From: Chitinophagaceae bacterium
Lineage (GTDB): Bacteria > Bacteroidota > Bacteroidia > Chitinophagales > Chitinophagaceae
Assembly (NCBI GenBank): GCA_004028765.1
Contig: SAIX01000056.1
Location: 62,001 to 126,000 of the forward strand
Length of the DNA: 64,000 nt
Direction: 5' to 3'
Under the pieces are notes generated by a model. It ran no database searches. It was not told the DNA's origin and saw only the letters and a list, made by a program, of their open reading frames with translations. A program made the position numbers and the translations under genes. This document shows positions 8,972 through 18,075 of the stretch, piece by piece; position 1 is the stretch's first letter, and each line of letters begins with the position of its first letter.

Positions 8972-10158
8972 TGAATTTATTACGCAAAACACTTCTGCCA
9001 ATCCTGTTCCTTTCACCTTTACTACAAATGGCACAGGATTACCGTGCGATCCATGAAAAAGCCATCGTGGCCGATTCGCACAACGATATCCTCACTGCCT
9101 GTATGGAAAAAAAAGTGCGTATGGACCAGTCATTAAAAGGCCGTACGCATTCTGACCTCGAACGTTTTAAACAGGGCGGTGTGGATGTACAGATATTTTC
9201 TGTGTGGTGCGATGGCAATAAGAAAAATCCGTTCGCCTGGGCCAACCAGGAAATGGATACACTCGATGCTGTGATTGCCCGCAACCCGGATAAGATCGCG
9301 CTGGTGCGGAACAGCCGCGAATTACAACGTGCCGTAAAAGAACATAAACTGGCCGCCATGTTTGGCGTGGAAGGTGGGCACATGATCGAAGACAAATTGG
9401 AAAACCTCGATAAATTATATGCCCGTGGTACCAGGTACCTGACGCTTACCTGGAACAATTCCACTTCCTGGGCCACATCGGCCATGCTGGAAACGACTAA
9501 GAAAGACAGTCTGGCCCATGCACAGAAAGGCCTTACGGAATTCGGGAAACAGGTCATCCGCCGGATGAATGAACTGGGGATGATGGTAGACCTTTCGCAT
9601 GTTGGTGAACAAACTTTCTGGGATGCCATCCATACCAGCACCAAGCCTATCATCGTATCTCACAGTAATGCCTATACCCTCTGCCCCATTTTCCGCAACC
9701 TGAAAGACGAACAGATACTGGCAGTTGGAAAAAATGGGGGGGTGATAGACCTTAATTTTTATGCGGGTTTTGTAGACAGTAGTTTTATGCGCAAGGAATC
9801 AAAGTTTGCAGCATCGCATGCCGGAGAACTGGATTCGCTGATCCGTGCAGGTGTGCAGAAGGATTATGCTTTAACGATGATCTCTGAAAAATATGCTGCG
9901 GAAGTAACCGCCAATAAACCCACATTGGATATGTTGCTGCAGCATCTTGAGTATATCGTAAAACTGATCGGGGTTGACCATGTTGGGCTTGGTTCTGATT
10001 TTGACGGTATCAGTGTGGCGCCGCAGCAATTAGACGATGTTACTTCCTACCCCATAATCACAAAAGCATTGCTTGAAAGAGGATACAGCAAAAAAGACAT
10101 CAGCAAGATCATGGGCGGCAATATCCTCCGGGTATTAAAAGCCAATGAAAGCCGGTAA
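8971..10158 (+). CDS. Secreted membrane-dipeptidase family (M19) dipeptidase
   Basis: Zinc dipeptidase of family M19 (renal dipeptidase), many of which accept dipeptides with a C-terminal D-residue. A signal peptide ends near LLQMAQ. Metal ligands are visible as H37 and D39 in ADSHNDIL, the bridging Glu in FGVEGGHMIED, and His in VDLSHVGEQTFWD and IIVSHSNA; the substrate Asp lies in VGLGSDFDG. 395 residues is normal. Its start codon overlaps the stop of the serine hydrolase (TAATG). With the acyl-D-amino-acid deacylase it forms a unit well suited to recycling D-amino-acid compounds. Confidence 0.92.
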   Translation: MNLLRKTLLPILFLSPLLQMAQDYRAIHEKAIVADSHNDILTACMEKKVRMDQSLKGRTHSDLERFKQGGVDVQIFSVWCDGNKKNPFAWANQEMDTLDAVIARNPDKIALVRNSRELQRAVKEHKLAAMFGVEGGHMIEDKLENLDKLYARGTRYLTLTWNNSTSWATSAMLETTKKDSLAHAQKGLTEFGKQVIRRMNELGMMVDLSHVGEQTFWDAIHTSTKPIIVSHSNAYTLCPIFRNLKDEQILAVGKNGGVIDLNFYAGFVDSSFMRKESKFAASHAGELDSLIRAGVQKDYALTMISEKYAAEVTANKPTLDMLLQHLEYIVKLIGVDHVGLGSDFDGISVAPQQLDDVTSYPIITKALLERGYSKKDISKIMGGNILRVLKANESR

Positions 10159-10174
10159 AACCTTTCCGGAATCG

Positions 10175-10232
10175 TTTGGATATTCCGTTTGCGTGACGTA
10201 AATTTTGAATCCGCAAACGGGACGTATCCAAA
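10175..10232. other. Two-tier perfect inverted repeat before the S9 peptidase gene
   Basis: Outer arms TTTGGATA (10175-10182) and TATCCAAA (10225-10232) and inner arms CCGTTTGCG (10185-10193) and CGCAAACGG (10212-10220) are all perfect, around an 18-base centre. There is no T run after it, so it is a weak terminator candidate. It ends 9 bases before the S9 peptidase ATG, so it could be an operator or a 5'-leader hairpin. Confidence 0.65.
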
Positions 10233-10241
10233 ACCAAACTC

Positions 10242-12347
10242 ATGAGAAAATTTTTTTTCCTGCTTGCCCTGCCTGTTCAGTTACTGGCGCAGGCTGGCAG
10301 CTTCGAATCTTTTAAATCCTATCCTTTCCCAACTGAACTTACTGCTTCTGCCAAAGGTTCGCGAATTGCCTGGGCCATGGACGAAAAAGGGGTACGAAAT
10401 ATTTACGCAGCAGAGGGCCCCTCGTTCCAGCCTGTAAAAATCACATCGTTTACAAAAAATGACGGTCAGGAATTAACCAGTGTAACCATTTCTGATGATG
10501 GAAACTGGGTGGTATTTGTAAGGGGCGGCGATCATGGTGCCAATTACGATGGCAGCTTACCCATCAATGCCGCCAATGAAACCAATCCCTTTAAAGTGCA
10601 GGTAGGCACCGTTCCATTCGCCGGCGGCCCAACAAAATTTCTCTCCGAAGGAGATGCACCCGTGATCTCTCCCGACAGTAAAACAGTGGCTTTTATCAAA
10701 GGCGGACAGGTATTCACCGCACAGATAGATGGCGCTTCTCCTGCAAAAAATATTTTTACAACAAGGGGTACCGCTGGTTCCCTTGAATGGAGCCCTGATG
10801 GGAAACGTCTTTTGTTCGTAGCCAACCGCGGCGATCATTCCATCATCGGTATCTATACAAATGCAGATATGCCTATTCAATGGGTGGCTGCATCTTTTTA
10901 CAGGGATAACAGCCCGCACTGGTCGCCCGATGGTAACAGGATCGTATTTATCCGTCGACCCGGAGCAGGCGGTGCACCCGATTCGGTTCTTGCAAAAAAA
11001 CACCAGCCCTGGTCAATCTATACTGCCGATATCAATACTGGAAAAGCGAGCCTTTTATGGAAAGCACCGGCCACCTTACGTGGATCGGTTCCGAATACAC
11101 ATGGTGGAACAAACCTGCACTGGGCAGCAGATAATAAAATTGTTTTTCTTTCTTACCAGGATGGATGGCCGCACCTCTATTCCATTGATGCCAATGGCGG
11201 AAAGGAATTACTGCTGACACCCGGAAGTTTTATGTGCGAACATATCAGTCTCAGCAGCGATAAACGAACACTTACATTCAGTGCGAATACCGGGCCCGAT
11301 GCAAAAGATATTGAAAGAAGACATGCAGCAAAAGTAAGTGCAGACAAAGCCGATATGCAGGTGCTTACACCCGGCAACGGTGTTGAATGGACACCTGTAA
11401 TTACAGGCGATGGAAAAACAATGGCGTTTATTGCCGGTGGTGCGCAAAAAAGTCCACTGCCAGCCGTCATGAATTTATCGGGTGATAAAACATTCAGAAA
11501 GATTGGTGAATCGCTGGTGCCTGCTATTTTCCCTGAACAGCAACTTGTGGTGCCTGCACAGGTAATTTTTAAGGCGGCTGATGGGGTAACCGTGCATGCA
11601 GATCTGTTTATGCCGAAAGATGGTGCCGCTAAAAAGCCGGCGATCGTATACGTGCATGGCGGGCCACCGAGGCAGATGTTACTTGGATGGCACTACTCCG
11701 ATTATTATTCCAATGCCTATGCTTCGAACCAATACCTTGCCAGTCTCGGCTTCGTGGTGTTATCTGTGAATTATCGTTTGGGCATCGGCTATGGATATGA
11801 ATTTCATCAGCCCAAAAATGGCGGCGCTGCCGGTGCTGCAGAATACCAGGATATTGTAGCCGCAGGAAAATGGCTGCAGCAGCAAAATTTTGTAGATGCA
11901 GCCAGGATCGGCATTTATGGCGGTTCGTATGGAGGTTATCTTACAGCAATGGCACTGGCGCATGATTCAAAAATATTTGCAGCAGGTGTAGACATACATG
12001 GTGTGCACGACTGGACGGCGCAGGCCAACCTCAGTGCGGGTGCAGATAAATTTGAGAAAGCTCCCGATCTCGATCTCGCACTGAAAACCGCATGGAATGC
12101 TTCCCCGGTATCCTCCATCAAAACCTGGCGGTCGCCGGTGCTGATTATTCATGCGGATGACGACAGGAATGTGCGGTTTAACCAAAGTGTGGATCTGATC
12201 AACCGCCTGGATAAACAGAAAGTGGATTATGAAACCATGATGATCGTGGATGATACACACCACTGGATGAACTGGCAGAATGCGGTGAAGGTATATGGGG
12301 CAGTGGCTGATTATTTTGTGAGGAAGCTTACAAAGACTGAACGCTGA
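10242..12347 (+). CDS. Secreted S9 family peptidase (DPP IV/acylaminoacyl-peptidase type)
   Basis: A serine peptidase that removes short N-terminal pieces from peptides. Order: signal peptide (MRKFFFLLALPVQLLAQ), a TolB/PD40-type beta-propeller over about residues 30-420 with repeated SPDG/SPDSK blades, then an alpha/beta-hydrolase domain. The catalytic Ser is about 562 in GGSYGGY, Asp near 641 in HADDDRNVRF, and His near 673 in DDTHHWMNW. YVHGGPPRQM forms the oxyanion region. It follows the D-amino-acid operon but is separated by 83 bases with a strong inverted repeat, so it may have its own control. 701 residues is normal for the family. Confidence 0.93.
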   Translation: MRKFFFLLALPVQLLAQAGSFESFKSYPFPTELTASAKGSRIAWAMDEKGVRNIYAAEGPSFQPVKITSFTKNDGQELTSVTISDDGNWVVFVRGGDHGANYDGSLPINAANETNPFKVQVGTVPFAGGPTKFLSEGDAPVISPDSKTVAFIKGGQVFTAQIDGASPAKNIFTTRGTAGSLEWSPDGKRLLFVANRGDHSIIGIYTNADMPIQWVAASFYRDNSPHWSPDGNRIVFIRRPGAGGAPDSVLAKKHQPWSIYTADINTGKASLLWKAPATLRGSVPNTHGGTNLHWAADNKIVFLSYQDGWPHLYSIDANGGKELLLTPGSFMCEHISLSSDKRTLTFSANTGPDAKDIERRHAAKVSADKADMQVLTPGNGVEWTPVITGDGKTMAFIAGGAQKSPLPAVMNLSGDKTFRKIGESLVPAIFPEQQLVVPAQVIFKAADGVTVHADLFMPKDGAAKKPAIVYVHGGPPRQMLLGWHYSDYYSNAYASNQYLASLGFVVLSVNYRLGIGYGYEFHQPKNGGAAGAAEYQDIVAAGKWLQQQNFVDAARIGIYGGSYGGYLTAMALAHDSKIFAAGVDIHGVHDWTAQANLSAGADKFEKAPDLDLALKTAWNASPVSSIKTWRSPVLIIHADDDRNVRFNQSVDLINRLDKQKVDYETMMIVDDTHHWMNWQNAVKVYGAVADYFVRKLTKTER

Positions 12348-12376
12348 ATGCAGAATGCAAAGCCCGAAATAAAAAA

Positions 12377-12411
12377 TCAACTCCTCACTTTTAACTCCTA
12401 ACTCCCGACTA
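12377..12411. repeat. Dispersed ACTTTTAACTCCTAACTCC-type repeat
   Basis: A T/C-rich module in front of the first MEVHHHPH gene. The same motif family occurs at 34546-34572, 43082-43163 and 56087-56122. Related AATTCTTAATTCC modules fill several spacers between the paralogues that follow. Confidence 0.5.
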
Positions 12412-12415
12412 TCAT

Positions 12416-13156
12416 ATGGAAGTGCACCACCACCCGCATGTAGAGAAAAAATCCTTTAAAGAATATGTGCTTGAAGGGCTGATGATATTTATTGCTGTTT
12501 CTATGGGATTTATTGCAGAGAATATCCGGGAGAAAATACAGGATCATGAAATTGTGCAACGGAATATTGAGATCATTATTGAAAACCTGAAAACGGATAC
12601 TGCAGCGATTTCCAGAGTAAACAAAGCCTCCGAAGAGCGTATCCTTGCGCTGGATTCAATCCTCACTTTCCAGAACAAACGATTTGGCGATCCTGTTTAT
12701 TTCCAAACATTTATCCGCCTTTTCAGAAAAAATACCTGGAACCCCACGTATATCGCAACCAATGAGGCTTACGAGCAAATGAAAAGTTCAGGTAACCTTC
12801 GGCTGATCCACAATAAAGAGGTTTTGGATAGCCTTTTTAACTATAACGCAAAGGGTTTGGTTATAAAATGGAATGGTGAGGTGGTATTTACGAATTCAAC
12901 GCAATGTGTTGAAGATATCAGTTGCTTTATTTCCATGCAGGATAACAACAAACCATCTCAAGCTGTTAATTACGTGGGGAACTCAAATGATATTCTGCGT
13001 TTTTTTAATCATTGCTTCGTATTAAAAGTAAGAATCAGCGGTGGCTATATAAGATATCTTGCTGATCAAAAGAAAAGAGCTGAAAACCTTATCAAATTAT
13101 TACAGGAAGAATACAATATTAAAGACAACCCTTCAACAGAAACGCATACAAATTAA
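12416..13156 (+). CDS. MEVHHHPH-family membrane protein 1 (class I)
   Basis: First of eight tandem paralogues. I do not recognise a named domain. The N-terminus is MEVHHHPHVEKKSFKEY followed by one short hydrophobic segment at about residues 18-34 and the invariant AENIRE; this block is nearly identical in all eight. The remaining 200 residues are predicted helical and soluble, with the class I landmark YEQMKSSGNLRLIHNKEV (the NKEVLDSL part corresponds to KEIADSL in member 7). Charge distribution suggests N-terminus inside and the large domain outside the cytoplasm, but this is inference. It is the most diverged class I copy: it lacks the terminal YHLEKE and ends in a polar tail. It begins 68 bases after the S9 peptidase. 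Confidence 0.85.
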   Translation: MEVHHHPHVEKKSFKEYVLEGLMIFIAVSMGFIAENIREKIQDHEIVQRNIEIIIENLKTDTAAISRVNKASEERILALDSILTFQNKRFGDPVYFQTFIRLFRKNTWNPTYIATNEAYEQMKSSGNLRLIHNKEVLDSLFNYNAKGLVIKWNGEVVFTNSTQCVEDISCFISMQDNNKPSQAVNYVGNSNDILRFFNHCFVLKVRISGGYIRYLADQKKRAENLIKLLQEEYNIKDNPSTETHTN

Positions 13157-13201
13157 CAGTATCATTTTTTCACTTTATACTTTTAACTTTTAATTCATTC
13201 C

Positions 13202-13984
13202 ATGGAAGTTCACCACCACCCGCATATTGAAAAAAAATCCTTTAAAGAATATTTACTCGAAGGGTTAATGATATTTTTTGCGGTATCGATGGGTTTTATA
13301 GCAGAAAATATCCGGGAAAATATTTCTGAAAACCACAAAGCACAGGAACTTGCAGAAAGTTTGTACAAAGAAGTCAAATCCGACTCGGTACAGATCCAGG
13401 ATAAGATCCGGTTCCGCAGCCGGAAAATTGACAATATGATCCAGTTCCGGAATACGCTGCGCGACAGCAGTCTTGAACACCTTGGCTCCGGTTTTGGAAT
13501 GGGCATGTACTGGACCACGCAGATCATAACACTCATTTTATTTGAACCGCAGGATGGGATTCTTTCACAACTGAAAAATTCGGATAACCTGAAATTTTAT
13601 AAGACAAATGAATTACAAAGCGCCATAGGGAATTATTCTGTGATCATCAACCGGACAAGGACCCGGAACCAGCAGGAGTATAATGTGGTAGACAATTTTA
13701 TACGGAAGATGAGCATGCAGTATTTTGATTTCAGGTGGCTCGAAAAAGTATCTGCCAACGGAGGGTTACTCGTAACAACATCCGGGAACGTTGGTTCCTG
13801 CCCCGAATACCCGTTTGAAATACAGAACAGGAATACATTCAACAGGCAGGAACTAACAGGTATCGTATCGCAATATATATTGGTAGTAAAAGGAACCAGT
13901 GAACTCACCTACCAGGAATTCATCAACAGAAACCACGAATTGTTACAGGCCCTCAGAAACAATTATCATTTCGAAAAAGAATAA
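13202..13984 (+). CDS. MEVHHHPH-family membrane protein 2 (class II)
   Basis: 260 residues with the shared N-terminal block, then a class II domain: ENHKAQELAESLYKEVKSD, the landmark EPQDGILSQLKNSDNLKFY, RTRNQQEYN, and YFDFRWLEKV. It ends in LRNNYHFEKE, the same kind of C-terminal cap as class I (YHLEKE). It aligns without gaps to member 4, about 70% identical by direct count, the closest pair in the cluster. The QLKNSDNLKFY motif lines up with QMKNSGNFRVI of class I, so both classes descend from one ancestor. A 45-base spacer separates it from member 1. Confidence 0.87.
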   Translation: MEVHHHPHIEKKSFKEYLLEGLMIFFAVSMGFIAENIRENISENHKAQELAESLYKEVKSDSVQIQDKIRFRSRKIDNMIQFRNTLRDSSLEHLGSGFGMGMYWTTQIITLILFEPQDGILSQLKNSDNLKFYKTNELQSAIGNYSVIINRTRTRNQQEYNVVDNFIRKMSMQYFDFRWLEKVSANGGLLVTTSGNVGSCPEYPFEIQNRNTFNRQELTGIVSQYILVVKGTSELTYQEFINRNHELLQALRNNYHFEKE

Positions 13985-13997
13985 ACCCAGACAACGC

Positions 13998-14027
13998 AAT
14001 TCTTCATTCTTCATTCCTAATTCGTAC
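13998..14027. repeat. Spacer repeat ATTCTTCATTCCTAATTCG
   Basis: T-rich module in the spacer between members 2 and 3. Near-copies lie at 15619-15650, 16419-16455 and 18832-18864, that is, in the spacers after members 4, 5 and 8. The short gap after member 6 (7 bases) has none. Confidence 0.6.
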
Positions 14028-14033
14028 TTACGC

Positions 14034-14771
14034 ATGGAAGTTCACCACCACCCGCATATTGAAAAAAAATCTTTCAAAGAATATATACTGGAAGGGCTGA
14101 TGATATTCATTGCCGTTTCGATGGGTTTTATTGCGGAGAACATACGCGAAAAAATAAGCGACAGGGAGAGGCTACACGATTATATGTTATCGCTCACCGG
14201 TGACTTGAAGAGCGACCTTGCCCTGTACGATTCAACGATCGCTTCCAATACAAAGTATTCACTAATGATTGATACGATTGTTGAATCACTCAGCAGTGGA
14301 AAAGGGGATATGGTCAAAGTATACTATTTAGCAAGAAAATTAACCATGGGCGGCAGTTCACCATCGCCTGATTCCAAAACATTTGAGCAGATGAAGAGCA
14401 CCGGCAGCTTACGGCTGATCCATAAGCAAATGATTGCTGACAGTATTGCAGCTTATTATTTATGGACAAAGAAATTTGAATATTGGTCTGATATGCAGAA
14501 AGAAAGGATCAATGAAATGATCATGGCAAATCCCAGGATATTCAATGCAAAGGTTTTCTATGACATTATAAAAAATAACAACAATGAAAGCCTTTCTCCA
14601 GATCTTAGATTGACGAGTTCGGATCCGAAAGACATCAATGAAGTGATTATGAGAAATCAATATTATTATGGCATTTTGAAATTGATTAATCAACGGGCAT
14701 TACTGGCTGCTGCTCAGGCAAGACAGTTGATAGATTTATTACAAAAAGAATATCATTTAGATAAAGAATAG
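14034..14771 (+). CDS. MEVHHHPH-family membrane protein 3 (class I)
   Basis: 245 residues from the ATG at 14034. The frame is open upstream to 13899, but that extension overlaps the previous gene and the spacer repeat, and the conserved MEVHHHPHIEKKSFKEY block fixes the start. Class I landmarks: YMLSLTGDLKSD after the anchor, LARKL, the motif FEQMKSTGSLRLIHKQM, AYY, NAKVFYDII, and terminal LLQKEYHLDKE. It lies 49 bases after member 2 and 49 before member 4. Function unknown; single-pass membrane anchor with a helical outer domain is the visible architecture. Confidence 0.87.
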   Translation: MEVHHHPHIEKKSFKEYILEGLMIFIAVSMGFIAENIREKISDRERLHDYMLSLTGDLKSDLALYDSTIASNTKYSLMIDTIVESLSSGKGDMVKVYYLARKLTMGGSSPSPDSKTFEQMKSTGSLRLIHKQMIADSIAAYYLWTKKFEYWSDMQKERINEMIMANPRIFNAKVFYDIIKNNNNESLSPDLRLTSSDPKDINEVIMRNQYYYGILKLINQRALLAAAQARQLIDLLQKEYHLDKE

Positions 14772-14820
14772 ACTTACCCATTATCCTCAAATTCCGAACC
14801 TTACACTCCAAACTGTTCTC

Positions 14821-15603
14821 ATGGAAGTACATCACCACCCGCACCCCGAAAAAAAATCCTTCAAAGAATACCTTCTGGAAGGATTGATGATTTTTCTCGC
14901 CGTAACAATGGGATTTATTGCGGAAAATATCCGCGAAAGCATTTCTGAAAACCATAAATCGCAGGAGCTCGCTGAAAGCCTTTACAAAGAAGTAAAGGCC
15001 GACTCGGTTCTGATACAGCAGAAAATTCAACTGCGGAACAGGAAAGTGTTACAAATGACCTACCTGCGCAACTGTTTACGCGATAGCAGTCTCGAACACC
15101 TGGATTCCCGTTTCGGAATGGCGATGTATTGGACCAATTTCGTGGTAAGCCTTATCCTGTTTGAACCGCAGGATGGCATATTATCCCAGTTAAAAAATTC
15201 AACCAACTTTAAATTTTATAAAACCAGCGAGCTTCAGAATGCAACCGGCAAATACTCTGTTTCTGTGAGCCGTATCAGGATCCGTAACCAGCAGGAATAT
15301 AATATTGTTGATAATTTTATCCGCAACGTCAATATCCGTCATTTTGATTTCAGGTGGCTTGAAAAAGTTTCGGATGATGGTGCGCTCAACGGTTCTCAAA
15401 TGATAGAACTGGATCCCTGCCCTGCGTTTCCGTTTGAACTGCGAAATAAAAGTACACTGAATAAAGACGATTTAGCAGCCATCGTATCACAATACTTATA
15501 TGTGGTGAGAGGAACCAGTCAATTACATTATAAGGAATTCATCAACAGCAACCATGAATTATTACAGGCGCTCAGAAACAATTATCACTTTGAAAAAGAA
15601 TAA
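14821..15603 (+). CDS. MEVHHHPH-family membrane protein 4 (class II)
   Basis: 260 residues, gapless and about 70% identical to member 2, including LYKEVKADSV, LRDSSLEHL, EPQDGILSQLKNSTNFKFY, RIRNQQEYN, HFDFRWLEKV and terminal LLQALRNNYHFEKE. Position 9 is Pro (HHHPHPEKK) where the others have Val or Ile. The region just before the C-terminal third (about residues 188-210) is where the pair differs most, with one conserved Cys-Pro. The close resemblance of members 2 and 4, with a class I gene between them, points to duplication of a two-gene block. Confidence 0.87.
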   Translation: MEVHHHPHPEKKSFKEYLLEGLMIFLAVTMGFIAENIRESISENHKSQELAESLYKEVKADSVLIQQKIQLRNRKVLQMTYLRNCLRDSSLEHLDSRFGMAMYWTNFVVSLILFEPQDGILSQLKNSTNFKFYKTSELQNATGKYSVSVSRIRIRNQQEYNIVDNFIRNVNIRHFDFRWLEKVSDDGALNGSQMIELDPCPAFPFELRNKSTLNKDDLAAIVSQYLYVVRGTSQLHYKEFINSNHELLQALRNNYHFEKE

Positions 15604-15618
15604 ACGCATGGAGTACAC

Positions 15619-15650
15619 AATTCTTCATTCTTAATTCCTAATTCTTAATT
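15619..15650. repeat. Spacer repeat CTTAATTCCTAATTCTTAAT
   Basis: AT-rich module between members 4 and 5, close to those at 13998, 16419 and 18832. It could be a leftover of the segmental duplications that built the cluster or one of the general dispersed repeats of this genome. Confidence 0.6.
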
Positions 15651-15654
15651 ACGT

Positions 15655-16407
15655 ATGGAAGTACACCACCACCCACATGTAGAAAAAAAGTCCTTCAAAG
15701 AATACTTACTCGAAGGGCTCATGATCTTTCTGGCCGTTTCAATGGGATTTATCGCGGAAAATGTAAGAGAGCGTATATCTGACAGCGCAAAAGAAAATGA
15801 ATATATGGCTTCCCTGAAGGAAGATCTGAAAAATGATATCATTTCCATCAAAGCCACTATGGAGTTTAAACAGACAGGTTTAAAAAGGTCCGACACTCTT
15901 ATGTCTATTTTACGTGCAGGTAACACCAATACACAAACTGCTGAACTTTACTATCTGGCCAGATCGCTAAGCATCAGAAACTACTTCTACACAAATGATG
16001 GCACCATACAACAGCTGAAAAATGCCGGTGGCTTCCGGATGATCAGAAAAAGAAATGTGATAGACAGTTTACAGAAGTATATCAGCAGTATTGGTAGTCT
16101 TTATTCTTTGCAGGATATGGAAGAAGCGGTAATTACCGATTACCGGAAACCGTTGGGTAAAATTTTTGATGCCCAGGTATTTAACAGTATGTATGATAGT
16201 ACGAGGCCAGGGTTGGTGATTAAAAAGCCTGGCTACAATCCCACCTTGTTATCAGCTGATAAATTTGACCTCAATGAGTTTGCTATGAAAGTTGTTTATA
16301 TCAAAGGGGTACGCCTGGCTGAAATGGGCAATTACGAATCGATTGCGAAAAGAGCCGCCAGGATTATTGCGCTGATTGAGAAAGAGTACCATCTCGAAAA
16401 AGAATAA
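15655..16407 (+). CDS. MEVHHHPH-family membrane protein 5 (class I)
   Basis: 250 residues: conserved N-terminal block (with NVRE in place of NIRE), YMASLKEDLKND, RSDTLMSIL, LYYLARSL, the class I motif IQQLKNAGGFRMIRKRNV, FDAQVFNSMYDS, and terminal LIEKEYHLEKE. Here the motif reads QLK rather than QMK, intermediate between the classes. Spacers of 51 and 55 bases flank it. No catalytic motif is recognisable; the conserved residues are mostly in the anchor, the QxKN(A/S)G motif and the last ten residues. Confidence 0.87.
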   Translation: MEVHHHPHVEKKSFKEYLLEGLMIFLAVSMGFIAENVRERISDSAKENEYMASLKEDLKNDIISIKATMEFKQTGLKRSDTLMSILRAGNTNTQTAELYYLARSLSIRNYFYTNDGTIQQLKNAGGFRMIRKRNVIDSLQKYISSIGSLYSLQDMEEAVITDYRKPLGKIFDAQVFNSMYDSTRPGLVIKKPGYNPTLLSADKFDLNEFAMKVVYIKGVRLAEMGNYESIAKRAARIIALIEKEYHLEKE

Positions 16408-16418
16408 ACACAAAACCA

Positions 16419-16455
16419 AATTCTTAATTCTTAATTCCTAATTCTTAATTCTTAA
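16419..16455. repeat. Spacer repeat TTCTTAATTCCTAATTCTTA
   Basis: Spacer module between members 5 and 6, made of tandem TTCTTAATTC units; see also 13998, 15619 and 18832. Confidence 0.6.
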
Positions 16456-16462
16456 CTATTCC

Positions 16463-17266
16463 ATGGAAGTTCACCACCACCCGCATGTAGAAAAAAAGTC
16501 TTTCAAAGAATATCTCCTGGAAGGTTTGATGATTTTTCTGGCTGTTAGCATGGGTTTTATCGCAGAAAATATAAGGGAGCGCATCACTGAAAAAGCCATT
16601 GCACACGAGATGGCAGAAAATTTTTACCAGGAACTGGTTTCTGATTCGAGCAAACTCTCGAAAATCCAGTCGTTCCGGAAGAAAAAAGAATATGCCTGCC
16701 GGTATGTGATGCGGTATATCCGTGACAGCAGCCTGACCAACCCAACAGATTCCTTTTACCGGTATTTTACACTTGCCCTTTTGCAGGTTGGGTCTAATTC
16801 TACTTTTGATCCCACAGATGGTATCCTCACACAGTTGCAGAATTCAGGGACCAGGAGGTTTTTTAAAAACCCGGAACTGCAGAAACAGGTCAGTGAACTC
16901 GGGGTCACGATTAATTTCGTCAGGATACGGAATGAGCGCGAACTTGCTTTTCTTCCCCAAGTGATCCGGCCGCTTCTGCAAAAACACTATGACTTTGATT
17001 GGCTTGAGGAATTTATGCAGCATGGGAAAAGAACCATTTCCTCCGCCATTCTTGATTCTTCATTTGTTATGACATATAAACCAAAACTGCTGAAACAAAA
17101 CCAACTGGACCGCGAAGAATTGTACAATGCCGCTGCAGGTTACCTGCTTATGATCCGCGGGAGCAGTCTTACGGTATACAATGAGTATGCAGATGCCTGT
17201 TATAAGTTATTGGCGCAGCTAAGACAAGAATACCAATTAGAATCAAAATCAGAAAACAAAGAATAA
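16463..17266 (+). CDS. MEVHHHPH-family membrane protein 6 (class II)
   Basis: 267 residues, the longest member. After the shared anchor comes a diverged class II domain: MAENFYQELVSDS, YIRDSSL, DPTDGILTQLQNSGTRRFF, VRIRNEREL, HYDFDWLEEF, YLLMIRGSSLTVYNEY and terminal LRQEYQLESKSENKE. The EYQLESK end is a variant of the cap seen as NYHFEKE in members 2 and 4. It is separated from member 7 by only 7 bases, unlike the 45-55 bases seen elsewhere, so members 6 and 7 are the most tightly coupled pair. Confidence 0.86.
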   Translation: MEVHHHPHVEKKSFKEYLLEGLMIFLAVSMGFIAENIRERITEKAIAHEMAENFYQELVSDSSKLSKIQSFRKKKEYACRYVMRYIRDSSLTNPTDSFYRYFTLALLQVGSNSTFDPTDGILTQLQNSGTRRFFKNPELQKQVSELGVTINFVRIRNERELAFLPQVIRPLLQKHYDFDWLEEFMQHGKRTISSAILDSSFVMTYKPKLLKQNQLDREELYNAAAGYLLMIRGSSLTVYNEYADACYKLLAQLRQEYQLESKSENKE

Positions 17267-17273
17267 TTTTCTT

Positions 17274-18026
17274 ATGGAAGTGCATCACCATCCTCACGTT
17301 GAGAAAAAAAATCTGAAGGAATATATCCTGGAAGGCCTGATGATCTTTATTGCCGTTAGTCTTGGATTTGCCGCAGAAAGCCTCCGCGAACACCTGGTAA
17401 ATAAAGAGCGGGAACAAATCTATATGGAATCATTTTATTCAGATTTGCAAAATGACCAGAAAGACCTTCCCAGGCTCATCGGCAATATTACAGATCAACA
17501 ACTCGAAACGGCCAGTTCCTTAGAAAGGCTGTTACCGAATGTTCAAACCAATACGGTAGCTGATTCCATTTATTATTGTCTCAGGAAAATAATACGCCAG
17601 CAGGGTATTCGTGGATATATTACAGATCGTACCATCGAGCAGATCAAAAACGCAGGAGAAATGCGCCTGATCTCCAAAAAAGAAATCGCCGACAGCCTTA
17701 TCGACTATTACAAAGGCATTGTATATACAGAGTACCTGCAACAAACACTGTTAGGCTATAAGGCCAAACTTTTAGATAACCTGCCCCTGATCCTGAAAGG
17801 CGCCGATTACAGTACCGTTATTAATGACCTGAATATGGTAATCATCCCCGACCACCATCTTTATCTTTTCAACACTGACCCGGTTCACATGAACAGAATT
17901 TTACTGCAGGCGGTGGAAATCAGTGCGCTCAGCAAAACAGTCAGAAGAAATATCCTTCAGCTCCTTGAAAAAAATCAAAAAATTACCAGGCTTATCGCAG
18001 AAAAATATCACCTCGAAAAAGATTAG
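17274..18026 (+). CDS. MEVHHHPH-family membrane protein 7 (class I)
   Basis: 250 residues and the most diverged anchor block: EKKNLKEY, SLGFAAESLRE. The HHHPH tail, Glu20 in LEGLM and the hydrophobic stretch are kept. Class I landmarks follow: YMESFYSDLQND, YYCLRKI, TIEQIKNAGEMRLISKKEI, DYYKG and terminal IAEKYHLEKD. Starts 7 bases after member 6. No enzyme motif recognised. Confidence 0.86.
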   Translation: MEVHHHPHVEKKNLKEYILEGLMIFIAVSLGFAAESLREHLVNKEREQIYMESFYSDLQNDQKDLPRLIGNITDQQLETASSLERLLPNVQTNTVADSIYYCLRKIIRQQGIRGYITDRTIEQIKNAGEMRLISKKEIADSLIDYYKGIVYTEYLQQTLLGYKAKLLDNLPLILKGADYSTVINDLNMVIIPDHHLYLFNTDPVHMNRILLQAVEISALSKTVRRNILQLLEKNQKITRLIAEKYHLEKD

Positions 18027-18075
18027 CCATTGAAGTATTGCAAACAATCATCCAAAAACATCAATACAGAAATTT

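Noticed and set aside
12416-12439. Artificial His-tag or cloning artefact at the start of the octet proteins
   Set aside because: All eight native genes share it, with synonymous codon differences and a Pro inside the His run; it is part of the conserved family anchor.
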